This document shows, piece by piece, positions 7,180 to 13,853 of a stretch of 25,688 nucleotides of DNA. The notes beneath the pieces are model-generated. The model was not told the DNA's origin. It saw nothing but the letters and a program-made list of their open reading frames with translations, and made no database searches. Both the position numbers and the translations under genes were made by a program. The DNA lies in contig CAZVON010000013.1 of assembly GCA_964628435.1 (NCBI GenBank), forward strand, positions 1 through 25,688, in the 5' to 3' direction. The stretch's first letter is position 1, and each line of letters begins with the position of its first letter. This DNA is from CAZVON01 sp964628435. GTDB taxonomy: Bacteria > Patescibacteriota > Microgenomatia > Levybacterales > UBA12049.

Positions 7180-7995
7180 TTATGTGACACCTGAGCGAAT
7201 TGTTCGACTGGTTACTTTTTCAAACCAAAGAATAAATACAATGTATGATCCATAGGAGAGAAGTTCAAGCACTGTTGGTTTACTCGTGTAGCCAAAGAGC
7301 ACTCGCAAAAAACTACCCACAAGGCTTTTGTGATCCAAAATATGAGAGACATTAATAATTGGATCAAACGGAAAAATTGGCAACATGCCTACTTCTTGGA
7401 ATTCATGAACTCCATGAGCAATAAGTCCAGAAGCAAAAAGAAGTAAAAAAACATTGGTGATCGCAAAGAGTTTTGTGAGGTTAATTTTTATCGCCCATGT
7501 AAACATAAAATACCCAATAAGCAACGCGCTTGCAACCCCGATAACAGCCCACGTAAATTGATCTGTCGCGCCAGTCAAACTACTTGCTTTCAGGTATAAT
7601 ACTGTTTCTGTGCCTTCCCGAAATACAGAGGTAACAACTAATAAAAAAATACCCATTCCATATCCTTGCTGTATATGATGGGTGATTCTTTTTTTTATCT
7701 TTAACGCAATATCTTTTTGCCGATGTACCCATAAAATCATCCAGGTCAAAAACCCCGCGGTAATAAACATAAGAATTCCTTCGAAGAGTTCTTCTGTTTT
7801 TCCAGATAATCCTCCCCAAAACATATCAATAGCTACTCCAAGAAGAACTGAAAACAATACTCCTATTCCTAATCCTCTCCATACATATGGTCTGTAAAAA
7901 GGTTGCCGGGTTTTTGCAAGAACGGTGAGAATAATTCCTATTACCAGTGCTGCCTCGAGGGTTTCACGAAAGGTTATAAGAAAAGAAGCAAGCAT
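7180..7995 (-). CDS. FTR1-family high-affinity iron permease
   Basis: 271 residues from ATG 7995. A longer frame reaches ATG 8031, but FTR1 proteins begin just like MLASFLITFRETLEAALV, and the promoter's -10 box lies six bases before 7995, so the shorter form is preferred. About seven membrane helices. The two REXXE iron-binding motifs are present, RETLE at 10-14 and REGTE at 126-130. The family moves oxidised iron across the membrane, usually with a ferroxidase or an EfeO/EfeB partner; neither partner is visible here. The gene converges on the LamG gene at its 3' end. A 27-base inverted repeat covers its -35 region, which may mean metal-dependent repression. Confidence 0.9.
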   Translation of the reverse strand: MLASFLITFRETLEAALVIGIILTVLAKTRQPFYRPYVWRGLGIGVLFSVLLGVAIDMFWGGLSGKTEELFEGILMFITAGFLTWMILWVHRQKDIALKIKKRITHHIQQGYGMGIFLLVVTSVFREGTETVLYLKASSLTGATDQFTWAVIGVASALLIGYFMFTWAIKINLTKLFAITNVFLLLFASGLIAHGVHEFQEVGMLPIFPFDPIINVSHILDHKSLVGSFLRVLFGYTSKPTVLELLSYGSYIVFILWFEKVTSRTIRSGVT

Positions 7996-8001
7996 ACTGT
8001 T

Positions 8002-8031
8002 TGTATAACACAAAAAACTAATACTATTCAA
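8002..8031 (-). promoter_or_regulatory. Predicted promoter of the iron permease
   Basis: On the minus strand, TTGAAT (complement of 8026-8031) and TATACA (complement of 8002-8007) lie 18 bases apart. The -10 ends six bases before ATG 7995, which puts transcription start at or next to the A of the start codon (leaderless). Confidence 0.5.
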
Positions 8032-8041
8032 GTATTAGTTT
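8015..8041. repeat. Perfect 11-bp inverted repeat (operator or terminator)
   Basis: AAACTAATACT (8015-8025), loop ATTCA, AGTATTAGTTT (8031-8041). Read on the minus strand it is followed by a run of six T (8017-8012), so it could end transcription of the small Pro/Gln-rich gene. The predicted -35 of the permease sits in the loop, so it could equally be a repressor site. Confidence 0.65.
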
Positions 8042-8063
8042 GTGCATGTATCAAAAAAAAGGC

Positions 8064-8261
8064 TTACATTCCACTTCCTGGCTGTGGAGTTTGTGATGGT
8101 GTTTCTGTTGGCTGTCCTGGCATTTGCGTCGGATTTGGTTCTGTTTGAGGAGTTCGCATAGGAGCATTTTGACCTCCTCCTGGCATATCAGTACTTGGCG
8201 CAACTGGCGTTTGTGGTTCTACTGGCATTTGAGGATTTTGTTGGTTTTGTTGATCATCCAT
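8064..8261 (-). CDS. Small Pro/Gln/Met-rich low-complexity protein
   Basis: 65 residues composed mostly of Pro, Gln, Thr, Met, Gly and Asn (for example NQQNPQMPVEPQTPV and the C-terminus TPSQTPQPGSGM). No Cys, no hydrophobic stretch and no known domain; it is probably disordered and cytoplasmic. It is a credible gene because it has the best ribosome-binding site in the window and its own promoter (8300-8329). It lies between dnaB and the iron permease on the same strand. Function unknown; the composition recalls disordered tails such as that of SSB, but nothing ties it to replication beyond position. Confidence 0.7.
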   Translation of the reverse strand: MDDQQNQQNPQMPVEPQTPVAPSTDMPGGGQNAPMRTPQTEPNPTQMPGQPTETPSQTPQPGSGM

Positions 8262-8265
8262 TCAT

Positions 8266-8275
8266 ATCACCTCCT
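8266..8275 (-). promoter_or_regulatory. Near-perfect Shine-Dalgarno
   Basis: On the minus strand reads AGGAGGTGAT, fully complementary to the canonical 16S rRNA 3' end; the AGGAGG core lies eight bases before ATG 8261. It stands out because most genes in the window lack a Shine-Dalgarno. Confidence 0.85.
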
Positions 8276-8299
8276 CTTTCTTATCACGAGTTACTATTT

Positions 8300-8329
8300 A
8301 GTATAATACGAAACGCTTCCAAATATCAA
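8300..8329 (-). promoter_or_regulatory. Predicted promoter of the small Pro/Gln-rich gene
   Basis: Minus strand TTGATA (complement of 8324-8329) and TATACT (complement of 8300-8305), 18 bases apart. The -35 overlaps the dnaB stop codon. Expected start near 8293, giving a leader of about 32 bases with the strong Shine-Dalgarno. Confidence 0.5.
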
Positions 8330-9672
8330 GAACTAGAATGCAAAGATTGCGCACGTGCATCTGCAATCTGTTTTTCTACATTGTAAAACCTAATTCTGTC
8401 GCCTCTAAAGAGTAAATCAATCTCGCCCGTTGGACCATTTCTGTGTTTTGCAATAAGCAGTTTCGAAAGCATGTTGGGAGAAATTTCTTCGTCTGGTCGA
8501 TAAATAAACATCACCACATCTGCGTCTTGTTCGATTGCTCCGCTTTCTCGCAAATCTGCCAGTTGGGGTCGTTTCTCTCCTCGATGTTCTACTGCTCGAG
8601 ATAACTGTGAAAGCGCGAGTACTGGAATTTTTAGCTCTCGAGCAATATTTTTTAACGACTGAGACACGATTGATACCTCTTGAACTCTACTATCAAATCG
8701 TCTCCCTGGATCAACCAACTGCAGGTAATCAACAACTAAAAGCCCTATATTATGCTCTAGTTGAAGTCTTCGTGCTTTTGAGCGCATCTCGGATATGGTA
8801 ATACCAGGTGTGTCATCGATAAAAATTTTTGCTTCACCAAGCTGTCCCATGGCATTGGAAATTTTTTCGTAATCTTGATCTGTAAGTCTTCGTGTCTTGA
8901 GTCTCCATGCATCAATATCGGCTTGTCCAACGAGTAACCGATCAACAAGTTCCTCTTTACTCATTTCCAAGGAAAAAATGCCAACCGGAATTTTTGCGTG
9001 TACTCCAACATGTTGGGCAATATTAATTGCAAACGCAGTTTTCCCCTGTCCTGGCCGAGCAGCTAAAATAATAAGATTAGAGTTTTGCATACCAGACAAA
9101 ATGTTGTCTAAATCTCCAAAGCCTGTTGGAACCCCACGAAGTCCTTCACCCTTTTTGTACATTTCGTCGATCCGATCAAAGCTTTCTGCCAATGCATCTT
9201 TAAGGGGAATAAATCCACCTTTTATAAACTGCTGAGAAATAGAAAATATTGAGACTTCGGACTTATCGATAATTCCTTTAATATCTTCTTCCGAAAAACC
9301 AAGTTCGGCAATTTTTGTCCCTGCTTTTATAAAAGCTCTCTTGGTAGAAGCTTCTTTTACAATATGTGCGTAATGCTCGATATTGGCCGCGGTTGGCACA
9401 ATATTTACTAAATCTGTTAAGTACACACTTTCTACTTTCGGAAGGTCTTTGTGCTTTTTAAAATATGACCTAACTGTTAACAGATCAATCGGCTTATTTT
9501 CTTCATATAAAGAAAGCATTGCCTTATAGATTGTTTTATTCGTCTCGTTATAAAAATCATCTGGGATAAGAATTTCAGATACCATATTTACAGCATCTTT
9601 ATCGATAAGAAGCGCGCCCAGGACGCTTTGTTCTGCTTCTTCATTATGAGGAGGAACACGCAAAGTAGCCAT
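8326..9672 (-). CDS. dnaB: Replicative DNA helicase DnaB
   Basis: 448 residues, normal for DnaB and without an intein. The N-terminal all-helical domain (about 5-110, starting PPHNEEAEQSVLGALLID) binds primase; after a linker comes the RecA-like motor. Walker A is ARPGQGKT at 205-212, Walker B ends LLVVDYLQLV with Asp315, the sensor segment is ALSQLSRAVEHR, and LADLRESGAIEQDADVVMFI (371-390) is the highly conserved late motif. It is the hexameric 5'-3' helicase of the replication fork. The gene lies 55 bases downstream of the metallo-beta-lactamase-like gene, probably in one transcript; no Shine-Dalgarno is seen. Confidence 0.97.
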   Translation of the reverse strand: MATLRVPPHNEEAEQSVLGALLIDKDAVNMVSEILIPDDFYNETNKTIYKAMLSLYEENKPIDLLTVRSYFKKHKDLPKVESVYLTDLVNIVPTAANIEHYAHIVKEASTKRAFIKAGTKIAELGFSEEDIKGIIDKSEVSIFSISQQFIKGGFIPLKDALAESFDRIDEMYKKGEGLRGVPTGFGDLDNILSGMQNSNLIILAARPGQGKTAFAINIAQHVGVHAKIPVGIFSLEMSKEELVDRLLVGQADIDAWRLKTRRLTDQDYEKISNAMGQLGEAKIFIDDTPGITISEMRSKARRLQLEHNIGLLVVDYLQLVDPGRRFDSRVQEVSIVSQSLKNIARELKIPVLALSQLSRAVEHRGEKRPQLADLRESGAIEQDADVVMFIYRPDEEISPNMLSKLLIAKHRNGPTGEIDLLFRGDRIRFYNVEKQIADARAQSLHSSS

Positions 9673-9727
9673 ACTAAAATTGATCTAATGCCTAAGATTG
9701 AGGAAATGGGTCTTGATTAGTAATTGG

Positions 9728-10276
9728 TCACTGCAATACTATTACTTCCATTTCTTCAGGTAGTTTTTCCAGTGTCGTTTGGTATTTTTGAACTGTTGAA
9801 GATGTATCTTTCCCAAATGCCCGCGCGTTAACCACTGATCCATCTCCATACAAAAGAAGAACACGAGGGGTAAGCGCAGTAATCGCCGTCTGATTGAGTT
9901 CGGTATCTGAATGTACCACAGCAATATGACATTCTCCAAGTTTTTCTGACCCTTTAGAAAGGGTGCTTGCTCTTGCCATAAGTACAATTACATTATCTAT
10001 ATTGATGCTATATGCAATTGATTTTGAAGATCCGATTCCAGTCACTTTTATCCCCGCAATTTCATACTCACCAGGACCTTCTATGATTAAACGGTTCCCT
10101 TCTATCTTCTTTGCGTCTGAATCTGATCCTATGGTATTTAACAAAACAACAGCGTCCGCGCTCATTTTTGCTACTATTGATTTTGGAACTGACGTAAGTA
10201 AAGAAGGATCAACAATCAGACTTGCTTTTTTCCCACTTATTTTTAATGAATCAGACGTGAGTAACGAAATTTCCAT
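9728..10276 (-). CDS. Metallo-beta-lactamase-fold protein lacking the metal site
   Basis: 182 residues. The pattern matches UlaG/Lactamase_B_3-type MBL proteins: an opening beta hairpin (MEISLLTSDSLKISGKKASLIVDP), a strand-loop SADAVVLLNTIGSDSDAKKI where active members carry HxHxDH, and a typical later block IIEGPGEYEIAGIKVTGI. The metal-binding histidines are absent, so it is probably a non-catalytic family member, perhaps structural or regulatory. Related short MBL-like proteins occur in Patescibacteria (from memory, not checked). A GAGG-type Shine-Dalgarno precedes ATG 10276. It is followed by dnaB on the same strand. Confidence 0.65.
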   Translation of the reverse strand: MEISLLTSDSLKISGKKASLIVDPSLLTSVPKSIVAKMSADAVVLLNTIGSDSDAKKIEGNRLIIEGPGEYEIAGIKVTGIGSSKSIAYSINIDNVIVLMARASTLSKGSEKLGECHIAVVHSDTELNQTAITALTPRVLLLYGDGSVVNARAFGKDTSSTVQKYQTTLEKLPEEMEVIVLQ

Positions 10277-10304
10277 TCCCTCATCCTACCACAGCCATAT
10301 TTCC

Positions 10305-10333
10305 TTGACAAGGGGATGTTTTTATCCTATGAT
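10305..10333 (+). promoter_or_regulatory. Predicted promoter of the exported-protein/peptidase operon
   Basis: TTGACA at 10305-10310 and TATGAT at 10328-10333, 17 bases apart. Expected start about 10340, leader about 35 bases, with a distant GAGG at 10359-10362 before ATG 10375. Confidence 0.65.
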
Positions 10334-10374
10334 AAGCCACACTAACTTCCTCTTTTACGAGGCTAATATACTGT

Positions 10375-10803
10375 ATGAATACCGAAAAAATTGTTCTTTC
10401 TTTTATTGCGCTCTTAGCAGGATTATTAGTAGCAGGAGTTGCGTTTTATCTCTATCAATCAACAAAAATTATTCCTGATTCAAAAACCAAAACGATCTCA
10501 ATATCCCAACTTTCTCCAACTCCCCCTCAGTCTTCTATATACCTTAACATCGCAACGCCGCAAGATGAAGAAGTAATCGATCAGCGTACGGTAACAGTTG
10601 CAGGAGAAACGATACCACAAGCAACTATTCTTATTACGACTGGTTCCGCAGAACAAGTAGTAACACCAGCAAGCAATGGAAAGTTTACCACAACACTCAA
10701 TGTAGAAAACGGCACCAATAAAATAGAAATTACCGCGATCGCGCCAAACGGCGAAGAAATATCGGTAGTTAAAACAGTTACTGTTTCCAATGAAAGTTTT
10801 TAG
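10375..10803 (+). CDS. Membrane-anchored Ig-like domain protein
   Basis: 142 residues. One N-terminal hydrophobic helix (about 6-27, IVLSFIALLAGLLVAGVAFYL) acts as anchor or uncleaved signal, then a short Pro/Ser linker, then one beta-sandwich domain (about 55-140). That domain has the pattern of bacterial Ig-like (glucodextranase-B/Big) modules: ATPQDEEVIDQRTVTVAGET, GKFTTTLNVENGTNKIEITA and a final KTVTV strand. Predicted location is outside the cell, tethered to the membrane. First gene of a plus-strand operon; the next begins within five bases. Role unknown, likely binding or structural. Confidence 0.75.
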   Translation: MNTEKIVLSFIALLAGLLVAGVAFYLYQSTKIIPDSKTKTISISQLSPTPPQSSIYLNIATPQDEEVIDQRTVTVAGETIPQATILITTGSAEQVVTPASNGKFTTTLNVENGTNKIEITAIAPNGEEISVVKTVTVSNESF

Positions 10804-10807
10804 GTGT

Positions 10808-11602
10808 ATGAAAAAAATCATAAGCTTTGTCATTTTTCTATTCGTCTGTATTCTTTTTGTTGCTCCTGTCGATGCGGTAACAATTACTCCGACCCAAGCG
10901 CAAGAAAATAGTACGCCCATACCTACTCCTAGTAAGGTGATTGACCAACAAATAAATGACCTTAAAGAACGGATCGCGTCCCGGGTAGCTCAGCTTAAGT
11001 TGGTTGAGCGGCGTGGAGTGATTGGCACGGTTACTGATGTTACTGACACCCAAATAACCATTGTGGACGTACACAATAATACACGGTTTGTAGATGTTGA
11101 TGAACTAACGAAATTTTCTTCTCCATCTGCCAAAGATTCTTTTGGAATATCAGACATTACCAAAAGTACAAAACTAGCAGTTCTTGGGTTATACAACAAA
11201 CAATCACGGCGACTTTTAGCCAGGTTTGTAGAAGTAGTAACGATTCCTAAAACTGTCCATGGTATTGTTGCTTCGGTTGATAAAGAAAATTTTACTGTTG
11301 ATATTGTCGCTGCCAATGGAGAAAAGATTATCGTAGACATAGAAACCATCACCAGAACCAATGCGTACGAAAAAGAAACCGGCGTTGCAAGGTCTGGATT
11401 CTCTAAAATCAAAGAAGGTCAACGAATCTTTGTGAGTGGCTTCCTTCTGCCCAAATCAAGCAATCGACTGACTGCTTCACGAATTATTGTTTTCACCGAC
11501 GTTGCGCCAAATCCAAAAATCCGTATGGTGAGTCCAATTCTTCCCCCGCAATCAACTATAGTTCCTTCGACTGGAAGTGGCAATAGATTAACACCACTTT
11601 AA
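10808..11602 (+). CDS. Exported beta-rich protein with DUF5666-like repeats
   Basis: 264 residues from ATG 10808. A frame from ATG 10790 adds six residues (MKVFRC) and overlaps the previous gene by 14 bases; 10808 gives a cleaner signal peptide (MKKIISFVIFLFVCILFVAP, then VDA) and follows an AGGTG. After a Thr/Pro-rich linker and a helix (about 40-67) come two similar OB-like modules: GVIGTVTDVTDTQITIVD (about 70-145) and GIVASVDKENFTVDIVA (about 150-225), the DUF5666-like pattern. The C-terminus is Pro/Ser-rich. Probably periplasmic or extracellular; function unknown. Probably co-transcribed with the Ig-domain gene and the M24 peptidase. Confidence 0.72.
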   Translation: MKKIISFVIFLFVCILFVAPVDAVTITPTQAQENSTPIPTPSKVIDQQINDLKERIASRVAQLKLVERRGVIGTVTDVTDTQITIVDVHNNTRFVDVDELTKFSSPSAKDSFGISDITKSTKLAVLGLYNKQSRRLLARFVEVVTIPKTVHGIVASVDKENFTVDIVAANGEKIIVDIETITRTNAYEKETGVARSGFSKIKEGQRIFVSGFLLPKSSNRLTASRIIVFTDVAPNPKIRMVSPILPPQSTIVPSTGSGNRLTPL

Positions 11603-11611
11603 TACATCTCA

Positions 11612-12745
11612 ATGATCAAATCTCAAACCCCACGTGCATTCCAAATTCGAATTTCGAAGATAAAAAAAATGTTAACAGTGCATTCTCTTGATGCAGTCTT
11701 AATATCGTCTGTTGCAAATATTACCTATGTAACTAACTACTCTGGTTTCTCCGCAATCGAACGAGAAGCATACCTTTTAATCTCTCAAGAGAAAAACTAT
11801 ATAATCACTGACACAAGATATTCAGAATCAGTTTCACTGCATATACCCCATTTCCAACTTCTGGAAATATCATCACAGAATTCATTAAAAAGTATTTTGA
11901 AAAATATTTCTCAGGAAAAAAATCTCAAGAGGATAGGGATAGAGCCAGACGACATTACACTGACTGAATATAAACTGCTTAAAACCTGCTTTAATGATTT
12001 AAATCATTTAATGCTTGAAAACATACGGTCGGAAAAAGATGCAATGGAATTAAGTGCTATAAAAAAAGCGTGTGCATTAGGTGACAACGCATTTACGTAT
12101 GCAATAAAAAAATTGCGAATCGGAGTGACTGAAAAAGAACTTGCGCTCAAACTCGAGTTATTTGTTAAAAAACATGGTGCCGCTTTGTCGTTTCCTAGCA
12201 TTGTCGCGTTTGGCAACCATTCTTCTATTCCCCATCACCACATAACCGATCGAAAACTGCAAAAGAATTCTATTGTGCTTCTTGATTTCGGTGTTAAATT
12301 GAATAATTATTGCTCAGACATGACCCGAACGATTTTTTTTGGCTCTGCAACAGCAGAATTTAAAAAAATATACCACACAGTTCTCACTGCTCAACAAAAA
12401 TCAATTGATTATCTAGCTTCTACTTCCCATTCTCTACCTTCCACAGCAAAAGGAATTCAAGCTTCAAAACTGGATCAGATAGCCCGAAGATACATCATAT
12501 CTCAGAATTTTCATTCCATTCCCCATAGTCTTGGTCATGGGATTGGTATTCAAGTCCACGAGGCTCCCCGACTTGCCCCAAAATCAAAAGATATACTTAA
12601 GCCTGGCATGGTCTTTTCTGTGGAACCTGGAATTTATATCCCTGGATTTGGGGGTGTACGAATCGAAGACCTGGTAGCTTTGGAGAAAAATGGAGTACGA
12701 GTTCTTACGCAAGCTCAAAAAGAGCTTGTACAACTTCCCTCTTGA
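11612..12745 (+). CDS. Xaa-Pro aminopeptidase-like M24 metallopeptidase
   Basis: 377 residues with the two-part layout of PepQ/YpdF-type peptidases: an N-terminal creatinase-like domain (about 8-135) and a C-terminal pita-bread domain (about 145-370). All five metal ligands are present: Asp225 (LLDFGV), Asp236 (CSDMTRT), His309 (HSLGHGIGIQVHE), Glu338 (SVEPGIY) and Glu352 (VRIEDLV). It has no signal peptide, so it acts in the cytoplasm, releasing N-terminal residues next to proline. It begins nine bases after the preceding gene. It could be an Xaa-Pro aminopeptidase or a dipeptidase; the size fits the short form. Confidence 0.92.
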   Translation: MIKSQTPRAFQIRISKIKKMLTVHSLDAVLISSVANITYVTNYSGFSAIEREAYLLISQEKNYIITDTRYSESVSLHIPHFQLLEISSQNSLKSILKNISQEKNLKRIGIEPDDITLTEYKLLKTCFNDLNHLMLENIRSEKDAMELSAIKKACALGDNAFTYAIKKLRIGVTEKELALKLELFVKKHGAALSFPSIVAFGNHSSIPHHHITDRKLQKNSIVLLDFGVKLNNYCSDMTRTIFFGSATAEFKKIYHTVLTAQQKSIDYLASTSHSLPSTAKGIQASKLDQIARRYIISQNFHSIPHSLGHGIGIQVHEAPRLAPKSKDILKPGMVFSVEPGIYIPGFGGVRIEDLVALEKNGVRVLTQAQKELVQLPS

Positions 12746-12780
12746 CTTTATTTAACTAAAGTGATATACTCTACTATAAT
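12742..12780 (+). promoter_or_regulatory. Two overlapping promoters of the YerC-like regulator
   Basis: P1: TTGACT 12742-12747 and TATACT 12765-12770, 17 bases apart, with TGA just before the -10. P2: TTAACT 12752-12757 and TATAAT 12775-12780, also 17 bases apart. P2 ends five bases before ATG 12786 and would give a leaderless transcript. P1 overlaps the end of the M24 gene. Confidence 0.55.
12745..12762. promoter_or_regulatory. Inverted repeat in the promoter, possible autoregulatory operator
   Basis: ACTTTA-TTTAAC-TAAAGT, 6-bp arms around six bases, lies between the -35 and -10 of P1 and over the -35 of P2. A TrpR-like DNA-binding protein is encoded directly downstream. The TrpR operator core also contains TTAACTA, as here, but the flanks differ. 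Confidence 0.4.
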
Positions 12781-12785
12781 AAAGT

Positions 12786-13136
12786 ATGACAACCCCAACT
12801 AATTCTGGTATCAAAGAGTTATATGAGGCAGTACTTCTGTTAAAAACAGAAGAAGAATGCAGAAAGTTTTTTCGAGATTTATTAACAGAAGCAGAAACCA
12901 AAGAATTTGCGAACAGATGGAAGGTAGCTTGCATGCTTAATCAAAAAGTGTCGTATAAACAAATCGAGAAACAAACTGGCATGAGCTCAACTACGATTGC
13001 TAGAATAAGCAAGTGGTTACAAAAAGGTGCTGGAGGATATCAGCTTCTGCTCAACAAACTTGAATTGAGAACTAAACCTAAAAACTACGGTGTTCATCAC
13101 ACTGCATCTCGTGGTGGTGTGATTTTTAGTGGGTAA
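12786..13136 (+). CDS. TrpR/YerC-like DNA-binding protein
   Basis: 116 residues, all helical in the first 90. It matches the YerC/YecD branch of the Trp-repressor superfamily: helices with LLKTEEECRKFFRDLLTEAE, then AETKEFANRWKVACML, then the helix-turn-helix VSYKQIEKQTGMSSTTIARI and a final KWLQKGAGGYQLLL. Usual members are about 100 residues; this one has about 20 extra C-terminal residues, rich in Gly/His/Ser. Family members bind DNA as dimers; their ligand, if any, is poorly known. The gene has its own promoters with an inverted repeat and ends at a clear terminator, so it is a monocistronic regulator, possibly controlling itself. Confidence 0.9.
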   Translation: MTTPTNSGIKELYEAVLLLKTEEECRKFFRDLLTEAETKEFANRWKVACMLNQKVSYKQIEKQTGMSSTTIARISKWLQKGAGGYQLLLNKLELRTKPKNYGVHHTASRGGVIFSG

Positions 13137-13162
13137 AAGCACGTAAACTTTTTAAAAATCAT

Positions 13163-13184
13163 ACCGCCAAGAGGCGGTTTTTTT
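13163..13184 (+). terminator. Rho-independent terminator
   Basis: Stem ACCGCC (13163-13168), loop AAGA, stem GGCGGT (13173-13178), then a run of T to 13184. It closes the YerC-like gene and lies only 20 bases before the racemase start, so the cassette downstream depends on read-through, or the hairpin works as an attenuator. Confidence 0.9.
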
Positions 13185-13204
13185 GTGGCTTGAAAGGTAA
13201 ATTT

Positions 13205-13846
13205 ATGAAATTAAAGAAATTTTTAATAGCTGGTGGCAACTCTACCCTATTAGTTTGGGGGTGTTCTCCTCGTGAAAAAAACAAAATTATTAAAAGATAC
13301 CTCGGAGATGTCGAACAAATTGGGTTTGTTGAAGTAAAAAATGGTCTCCCATTTTTAAATATGATGGGTAGCGAATTGTGCGTAAACGGAACTATTGCTT
13401 TAGCTTCTGCACTCGGGAAGAAAGGCAAGTTGTTCACAAGTGGTATTGAGAATCCAGTTTCGTATAGAAATGATATGCAGGCTACGTCTATAGAATTAAC
13501 ATTAAATTACAAAAAATTAAAAAACATAGTCCTTTTAGAAGGCATTGGATACATTCACCTCAAAAATGAAGTAAAAAATCCCAAAGAGTTTTTAAAAGAT
13601 TTGTCTACAAAATATCAATTGCCCGCCTTTGGAATTATTTATTTCCACGGTAATAAAATCTTCCCTTTCGTGTATGTGAAAGCAACCAGTTCTCTTTTTG
13701 AGGAAACAGCCTGCGGCTCCGGAAGCATTGCCTTATCAATTCTTAAAAATGTGAAAACAATAATTCAACCCACAGGAAAAACAATAGAAGTTAACCGAAA
13801 TGTAGATAGTTTTATTTTAACTGCTCAAGTTACAAATTTAACCTAA
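13205..13846 (+). CDS. DapF/CntK-like cofactor-independent amino-acid racemase
   Basis: 213 residues from ATG 13205, preceded by AAAGG at 13194-13198; an in-frame TTG at 13190 is less likely. The pattern is that of diaminopimelate-epimerase-fold enzymes: an opening GGNSTLLVWG, the first catalytic-Cys region MGSELCVNGTIALASAL (Cys59) and the second ETACGSGSIALSIL (Cys170). VEQIGFV and IIQPTGKTIEV resemble the histidine racemase CntK of staphylopine synthesis more than true DapF, and the protein is shorter than DapF (about 275). The family inverts an amino-acid alpha carbon with two cysteines. A cell-wall role is unlikely, since no wall genes are near. First gene of a three-gene cassette; the substrate is unknown. 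Confidence 0.7.
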   Translation: MKLKKFLIAGGNSTLLVWGCSPREKNKIIKRYLGDVEQIGFVEVKNGLPFLNMMGSELCVNGTIALASALGKKGKLFTSGIENPVSYRNDMQATSIELTLNYKKLKNIVLLEGIGYIHLKNEVKNPKEFLKDLSTKYQLPAFGIIYFHGNKIFPFVYVKATSSLFEETACGSGSIALSILKNVKTIIQPTGKTIEVNRNVDSFILTAQVTNLT

Positions 13847-13853
13847 AAATAAT

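Noticed and set aside
7996..8031. Longer start (ATG 8031) for the iron permease
   Set aside because: The extra 12 residues do not fit the family N-terminus and lie over the predicted promoter.
8326..9672. Intein in DnaB
   Set aside because: Length and motif spacing are normal and no splicing blocks are present.
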